DNA of 10,550 bases from the NCBI GenBank assembly GCA_045590935.1, contig JAZNSA010000049.1, positions 1 to 10,550 of the forward strand, written 5' to 3'. The position numbers and the translations under genes were made by a program. Position 1 is the stretch's first letter. Every line of letters starts with the position of its first letter. The notes under the pieces are model-generated. The model was not told the DNA's origin. It searched no databases and saw only the letters and a program-made list of their open reading frames with translations. The stretch comes from CAKSHP01 sp045590935. Lineage in GTDB: Bacteria; Bacillota; Clostridia; UBA1381; UMGS1253. Below are positions 7,225 to 10,550 of the stretch, in pieces.

Positions 7225-8480
7225 TTTTCAAAAACCCCGAATTCTGTATTGTTTTCAAGACTGCCCTTTCGCAAAAATGCATCCTTGCAAACGGGCTTGT
7301 CTGTTTTCATTGTGAAAATCATCTGTGCGTGTGGGGTAGAGGTTATAGCCTCGCCCTTTTCGTTTTTCATATCTTTTGCAATTTGAGTGAAGCATTTTTC
7401 GTTTGGCAGTAAAAACTCAACCTCGTCGCCTTCGTTAAATTTGTTTCTTTGCTCAATTGTTGCAACTTTCGTTTCTTCGTTGTAATCCAAAACATATCCA
7501 ACCAAATCAAAATCACGAATATATGAGCCAGACGAATAAACCTGCGAATTTTCGTTTGTTTTTCCAAGATAGAAGCCCGTACTGTATGGGCGGTGGCTCG
7601 TTTTTAAAACCTCTGCATAGCTTGCGGGGTCAAACTTGTATTCATCAGGGTTTTTAAAGTATTTATCAATTTCATCTCTGTACGCCTTAATTGTACTTGC
7701 GACGTAGTATTCGCTTTTTACACGACCCTCAATTTTGAAGCTCGACACGCCGCTCTCTATTAATTCCTTAACATAGCCGAGCATACATAAATCCTTTGAA
7801 TTAAGAATGAAGCTTCCGTTGTCGCCCTCGCCGATTTCCATATATTCACCTGGTCTTGTTTCTTCAACTAAAGAATATTTCCATCTGCAAGGCTGAGCAC
7901 AAGCACCTTTGTTTGCATCTCTGCTTGTTAAATAGTTACTTAAAAGGCAACGACCTGAATATGAAACGCACATAGCACCATGAATAAAAGCCTCAAGTTC
8001 CAAGCTTTCAGGGGTGTTTTTTCTAATTTCACGGATTTCTTCAAACGACATTTCACGAGCAAGAACAACTCTTGATGCACCCATATCGTGCCATGCATTT
8101 GCCGACCAATAGTTTGTATTATTAGCCTGAGTTGAAATGTGCAATGGCAAGTCGGGATACGCTTTCCTTATATACGAAAACAATCCTAAATCAGCAACGA
8201 TAAGCGCATCAATTCCAAGCATAACAACATTGTCAAGATAGCTTGGAAATTTTTCTATATCCTCATTATGCGGAATTATATTTGTTGTCAAATATACTTT
8301 TTTTCCTCTTTCGTGAGCAAAATCTAACGCCTCTTTCATTGAAGCATCGTCAAAGTTTTTTGAAGCCGTTCTTAATCCGAAGGCTTCTCCGCCGATATAA
8401 ACGGCATCTGCTCCGTAAAGTATTGCTGTTTTAAGCTTTGTTAAATCGCCCGCAGGCGCTAATAATTCGGGTTTGTTCAC
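7221..8480 (-). CDS. trhP: U32 family protein, TrhP-like tRNA hydroxylation protein
   Basis: This 419-residue protein carries the peptidase U32 signature (EAFIHGAMCVSYSGRC, 163-178), which is followed by SRDANKGACAQPCRWKY. Cys171, Cys178, Cys194 and Cys198 are candidate iron-sulfur ligands. The first 320 residues look like the TIM-barrel-type U32 core, starting with KPELLAPAG and AVYIGGEAFGLR. The last 90 form the small beta-barrel U32 C-terminal domain. Although named peptidases or collagenases, E. coli YegQ and Bacillus relatives (TrhP) are needed to form 5-hydroxyuridine at tRNA position 34. Length and domain order match TrhP better than the longer rRNA-acting RlhA. The start is GTG (8478-8480) with a strong AAGGAG site. 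It is the first gene of the operon, behind a consensus promoter, and overlaps the next gene by four bases. Protease activity is not excluded by sequence alone. Confidence 0.9.
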   Translation of the reverse strand: MNKPELLAPAGDLTKLKTAILYGADAVYIGGEAFGLRTASKNFDDASMKEALDFAHERGKKVYLTTNIIPHNEDIEKFPSYLDNVVMLGIDALIVADLGLFSYIRKAYPDLPLHISTQANNTNYWSANAWHDMGASRVVLAREMSFEEIREIRKNTPESLELEAFIHGAMCVSYSGRCLLSNYLTSRDANKGACAQPCRWKYSLVEETRPGEYMEIGEGDNGSFILNSKDLCMLGYVKELIESGVSSFKIEGRVKSEYYVASTIKAYRDEIDKYFKNPDEYKFDPASYAEVLKTSHRPYSTGFYLGKTNENSQVYSSGSYIRDFDLVGYVLDYNEETKVATIEQRNKFNEGDEVEFLLPNEKCFTQIAKDMKNEKGEAITSTPHAQMIFTMKTDKPVCKDAFLRKGSLENNTEFGVFEK

Positions 8481-8488
8481 TTAAATCT

Positions 8489-8494
8489 CTCCTT
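8489..8494 (-). promoter_or_regulatory. Strong ribosome binding site before a GTG start
   Basis: AAGGAG on the minus strand lies eight bases before the GTG at 8478-8480. This is ideal spacing and supports GTG as the start of the U32 gene; no in-frame ATG is close by. Confidence 0.85.
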
Positions 8495-8523
8495 GTTGCA
8501 GTGAAAAATATTTTATCATAAAT

Positions 8524-8552
8524 ATTTTATACGCAATTTGCTTTTTTGTCAA
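8524..8552 (-). promoter_or_regulatory. Proximal sigma-A promoter of the U32-led operon
   Basis: The minus strand has a perfect -35 TTGACA (8547-8552), a 17-base spacer and -10 TAAAAT (8524-8529), one mismatch from consensus. Transcription would start near 8517, giving a leader of about 37 bases before the GTG start. This is the obvious main promoter for the seven-gene cluster. Confidence 0.8.
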
Positions 8553-8617
8553 GGTTAAATAAGCATTCCTATAACTTTATTTTCTGTGGAATATTTTTTT
8601 GTTGATATCTCGTATAG

Positions 8618-8686
8618 AAATTTGATTTTATATACTGAAAAATGGTCAAAGTTACAACTTTAACCACATATGCTTAAATCAAATTT
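8618..8686 (-). ncRNA. Predicted leader hairpin between two promoters
   Basis: Outer arms 8618-8628 and 8676-8686 are perfect 11-bp complements (AAATTTGATTT type). Inside them, 8644-8653 and 8656-8665 form a second stem. On plus-strand RNA this inner stem has one C/A mismatch, but on minus-strand RNA the same position is a U.G wobble, so it pairs throughout with a UGUA-type loop. That asymmetry suggests the fold matters in minus-strand RNA. A transcript from the distal promoter (start near 8703) would carry it about 17 bases from its 5' end. There is no T tract after it, so it is not a standard terminator. It could stabilise the RNA, regulate, or be a small RNA; it matches no riboswitch class I know. 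Confidence 0.45.
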
Positions 8687-8709
8687 TTAAACACCTTTAT
8701 TTTTAATTT

Positions 8710-8738
8710 GTTATAAAATTATCGAAAATATTTGTCAA
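8710..8738 (-). promoter_or_regulatory. Distal sigma-A promoter pointing at the U32 operon
   Basis: The minus strand shows TTGACA (8733-8738), 17 bases, then TATAAC (8710-8715), a near-consensus sigma-A promoter with a start expected near 8703. It lies 186 bases upstream of the proximal promoter in the same direction and just before the leader hairpin. It may give a longer operon transcript or a separate small RNA. Confidence 0.65.
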
Positions 8739-8760
8739 CATATTACACTAAAACTATAAC

Positions 8761-8807
8761 ATAACGGTTTACCCGTACACGATATACGCATACGGGTAAA
8801 CCGTTAT
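8761..8807. repeat. Perfect 17-bp inverted repeat
   Basis: Arms 8761-8777 and 8791-8807 (ATAACGGTTTACCCGTA and its reverse complement) are exact, with a 13-base spacer. No T run of note follows on either strand, so it is a poor factor-independent terminator. It is 22 bases upstream of the distal -35 box. It could be an operator, a read-through blocker behind the SLH operon, or a dispersed extragenic palindrome. Confidence 0.75.
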
Positions 8808-8825
8808 AATTGCCAATCCACCACC

Positions 8826-8867
8826 GCAGAAACACCTTCCACGCTCATTCAAAATCTGTGTTTCTGC
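8826..8867. repeat. 10-bp inverted repeat with 22-base loop
   Basis: Arms 8826-8835 (GCAGAAACAC) and 8858-8867 are perfect complements. It lies immediately downstream of the terminator of the SLH-linked genes, in minus-strand sense. Its function is unknown and it may be part of the same repetitive or structured block as the neighbouring palindrome. Confidence 0.5.
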
Positions 8868-8875
8868 TGCATAGA

Positions 8876-8903
8876 AAAGGAGAGCCATTGACGGCTCTCC
8901 TTT
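8876..8903 (-). terminator. Terminator of the SLH-linked operon
   Basis: Arms 8876-8886 and 8893-8903 make a perfect 11-bp stem (AAAGGAGAGCC with its complement) and a six-base loop. Read on the minus strand it ends in CCTTTTCTAT, a T-rich tail, and it starts 14 bases after the stop of the 298-residue protein gene. Confidence 0.85.
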
Positions 8904-8917
8904 CAAATGCGTGTTTT

Positions 8918-9814
8918 TTAATAAACATAGTTGCTATGCGTGCAAGAAAAGGTGTCGTTGTTTCCGGGACTAAAATTGCTTATATTCCATCCCTGCACAG
9001 ACCATATATAGTCCATAAGATTTGTTCCCCACGTTACCGAGGAACCATTTGCTAAATACAATTTATTATTTGTCAAATTTCCACCCAGTAATTTTGAATT
9101 ATCTGCCGTGTCGCTTTGTGGCGAATATCCCAATTCATCTCTTGGAATCAAAGACATAAATCGATGAAATCGTTGATATGTCAACCCAGAACCATCGACA
9201 TCAAAAATCATTGCTCTTCGAGAAGTTTCACATGTCAGCGTCTCTTCAAGTATAACCGCACCTACATCATTATACCAAGTAAAAATCCCTGTGACTTTAT
9301 CTTTGCTTGATGTGACAGAAGGTATCACTCTTATTTTTACTTTTTCAACGTCATTAGACGACATCTTATTTGTACTATCTCCACATATCCCCTCTATTAT
9401 CTCTGCTCCAGTATTTGGATCTATTTTTACTTTTCCATTCGGACACCAATAATGTGCAAACCATTCTTCCCCATCAAATGTTTCTATTCCCATATCACAG
9501 GAACTATAAAATCCTATAACACCTAATGAAATGCAAGCAACTCTTCTTCCCCTTGTATCTACTGTTATATCCCTAAGATTTATGATCGTTTCTGCTTGCC
9601 TATATGCCGAATTATAAATTCCGTGAGAATAATAATGGGCTCCACATCCCATCTCCACACAAGGTGCTATGTGTGTGCTTAAAGCCACATCATATCCTCC
9701 TGTTATGCTTTCCCTATTTTGATAAGCAGTGACACCGAACGCTCCGTACGTTGTATCATAAGTAGAACCTACACCAACAAAATCATTATACGGGTTAAAT
9801 ACCATGTTTGACAT
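8918..9814 (-). CDS. Unrecognised 298-residue protein next to an SLH protein
   Basis: I do not recognise this family. The protein is rich in Gly, Ser, Asn, Thr and aromatic residues and looks mostly beta-stranded. Its N-terminal half has short repeats of small residues and aromatics (VGVGSTYDTTYGAFGV, GCGAHYYSHG, GVIGFYSSCDMG). The C-terminal half contains a DVDGSG segment and ends in aromatic-rich sequence. Eight cysteines are spread along it. No signal peptide, membrane segment or SLH repeat is visible at the N terminus, which is odd beside a surface protein. An ATG at 9821-9823 would add three residues but directly abuts the AGAGAGG site, so the ATG at 9812-9814 with nine-base spacing is preferred. 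It follows the SLH gene by 23 bases, so the two are very likely co-transcribed, and a terminator follows at once. It could be a cytoplasmic partner, or be exported in a non-classical way. Confidence 0.75.
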   Translation of the reverse strand: MSNMVFNPYNDFVGVGSTYDTTYGAFGVTAYQNRESITGGYDVALSTHIAPCVEMGCGAHYYSHGIYNSAYRQAETIINLRDITVDTRGRRVACISLGVIGFYSSCDMGIETFDGEEWFAHYWCPNGKVKIDPNTGAEIIEGICGDSTNKMSSNDVEKVKIRVIPSVTSSKDKVTGIFTWYNDVGAVILEETLTCETSRRAMIFDVDGSGLTYQRFHRFMSLIPRDELGYSPQSDTADNSKLLGGNLTNNKLYLANGSSVTWGTNLMDYIWSVQGWNISNFSPGNNDTFSCTHSNYVY

Positions 9815-9823
9815 ATTTCCCAT

Positions 9824-9830
9824 CCTCTCT
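9824..9830 (-). promoter_or_regulatory. Ribosome binding site of the 298-residue protein
   Basis: AGAGAGG on the minus strand lies nine bases before the ATG at 9814 and zero bases before the ATG at 9823. It therefore decides in favour of the shorter protein. Confidence 0.65.
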
Positions 9831-9837
9831 TTATCTT

Positions 9838-10550
9838 TTATTCAATTTTTTCATAACTTAATATTTTTCTTTTTTCCATGTCATACTTAGCTTGATACAT
9901 TCCTTTTTCATATTCTTTTTCCGAACCTATCTTTTCATCATATTTGGTAAAAACATCAGTATGATATCTGTATGTTGTTAAAACTTTACCATCGGAACTC
10001 ACCTCCCAACTAAAATCTTCATTTGACCACGTTTTATGTGCTACTCCTCCGTTTTTATCAAATACATGCAAACTATATGTACATGTTGTTGAATGTCTCT
10101 GGGTCCAATATCCATAAACATAAATAAACTCATCGTATTCTTTTCTTATTGATTCATGAAAATATGAGCCGCCATCTCGCTCGAAATAATTTTCACTTTC
10201 AAATTTATAGTCAAGTAAAGGAATTATATTTTTATTTTTTCTGCTCACCGGTGCCGAATCATATAATCTCCAAAAAGTTACTATCGCCTGCTCTATCGTA
10301 TATCCATCTAAAGGCGCAAAAACATCTTCGCCAACACCTTTCATAATTCCAAGTTCATTTATACTGTAAACATCTTTTTTTGCCCATTCCGAAATTTTTT
10401 CATCATCATAAAATGTAAACTCGCCTTCATTTTTTTCAAATTCAGCATAGTTTTTGTACACTCTCATAAGCATAGCAGCAGCTTCCTGCCTTGTAATGTT
10501 CCCGTTCGGATTAAATTCTGTTTCACTAATTCCATTTACAATTCCAATAT
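9838..10550 (-). CDS. SLH-domain surface protein, N terminus outside the window
   Basis: The frame is open to the right edge, so the ATG at 10473 is internal and the true start is outside. Of 236 visible residues, 1-34 are the end of one S-layer homology repeat (GIVNGISETEFNPNGNITRQEAA). Residues 44-96 are a second one, with EWAKKDVYSINELGIMKGVGEDVFAP then YTIEQAIVTFWRL. SLH repeats bind pyruvylated secondary cell wall polymer and anchor proteins to the wall, so a signal peptide is expected upstream. Residues 105-236 form a C-terminal domain rich in Tyr, Lys and Glu with a beta-strand pattern (HVFDKNGGVAHKTW, SWEVSSDGKVLTTY), which I do not recognise; it could be part of a propeller-like fold. 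The second SLH repeat is somewhat degenerate. It heads a two-gene unit with the 298-residue protein. Confidence 0.85.
   Translation of the reverse strand, partial: IGIVNGISETEFNPNGNITRQEAAAMLMRVYKNYAEFEKNEGEFTFYDDEKISEWAKKDVYSINELGIMKGVGEDVFAPLDGYTIEQAIVTFWRLYDSAPVSRKNKNIIPLLDYKFESENYFERDGGSYFHESIRKEYDEFIYVYGYWTQRHSTTCTYSLHVFDKNGGVAHKTWSNEDFSWEVSSDGKVLTTYRYHTDVFTKYDEKIGSEKEYEKGMYQAKYDMEKRKILSYEKIE

Larger units (their letters stand above)
8481..8917. other. Structured 437-base intergenic region
   Basis: No convincing gene lies here. In minus-strand order it contains the terminator of the SLH-linked operon (8876-8903), a 10-bp inverted repeat (8826-8867), a perfect 17-bp inverted repeat (8761-8807), an upstream sigma-A promoter (8710-8738), a hairpin (8618-8686), a second sigma-A promoter (8524-8552) and the ribosome binding site of the U32 gene. 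Bases 8500-8760 are very AT-rich, while the 8761-8903 part is clearly richer in G and C. Tiny open frames in the leader (five or so codons) have no good ribosome binding site. I see no tRNA cloverleaf. Confidence 0.7.

Noticed and set aside
8500..8917. Possible tRNA or known riboswitch
   Set aside because: No cloverleaf, T-loop or CCA-like end and no aptamer core I know could be found; only simple hairpins.
8810..9055. 81-codon plus-strand frame in the structured region
   Set aside because: It runs through the terminator stem and antisense to the 298-residue protein gene, has no ribosome binding site and no recognisable sequence.
10471..10473. ATG at 10473 as the start of the SLH protein
   Set aside because: The frame continues to the window edge and encodes a recognisable SLH repeat end upstream of this Met.
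1..10550. CRISPR array, defence genes, transposase or prophage
   Set aside because: No spaced direct repeats and no protein with such motifs; the only mobile-element hint is the small palindrome at 2878-2920.

Overview
The window looks like a chromosomal segment from a low-GC Gram-positive bacterium, probably a member of the Clostridia. The evidence is AT-rich coding with strong GGAGG-type ribosome binding sites, consensus sigma-A promoters, factor-independent terminators, Firmicute-type protein families and an S-layer homology (SLH) surface protein. I cannot assign a species.

Left part, plus strand (1-2843): the last 37 codons of an unrecognised gene, then a full-length ABC exporter half-transporter, then a PAP2-type integral membrane phosphatase. 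These run in series and end at a large nested palindrome (2857-2945). It also serves as terminator for the convergent minus-strand genes.

Middle part, minus strand (8480 down to 2964): seven tightly packed genes that look like one operon. In order of transcription they are a U32-family tRNA hydroxylation protein (TrhP-like), a HAD hydrolase (ATGA overlap), an HD-domain phosphohydrolase, a broken Gfo/Idh/MocA oxidoreductase, an SDR reductase resembling the EF-P 5-aminopentanone reductase YmfI, a TtcA-like tRNA 2-thiolation enzyme, and an alpha/beta hydrolase with a cysteine-rich tail. Three of these act on the translation apparatus (tRNA position 34, tRNA position 32, EF-P), so the cluster has a translation-modification theme with other enzymes mixed in.

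Intergenic region 8481-8917: unusually structured. It holds two near-consensus sigma-A promoters firing toward the U32 gene, a long hairpin between them whose single mismatch becomes a G.U wobble in minus-strand RNA, a perfect 17-bp inverted repeat just upstream of the distal promoter, a 10-bp inverted repeat, and the terminator of the next operon.

Right part, minus strand (10550 down to 8918): the 3' part of an SLH-domain protein running off the window, followed by a 298-residue protein of unknown family without a visible signal peptide.

I found no CRISPR array, tRNA, rRNA, transposase or defence system. The most notable items are the doubly damaged oxidoreductase, the structured leader, and the unrecognised SLH-linked gene pair.
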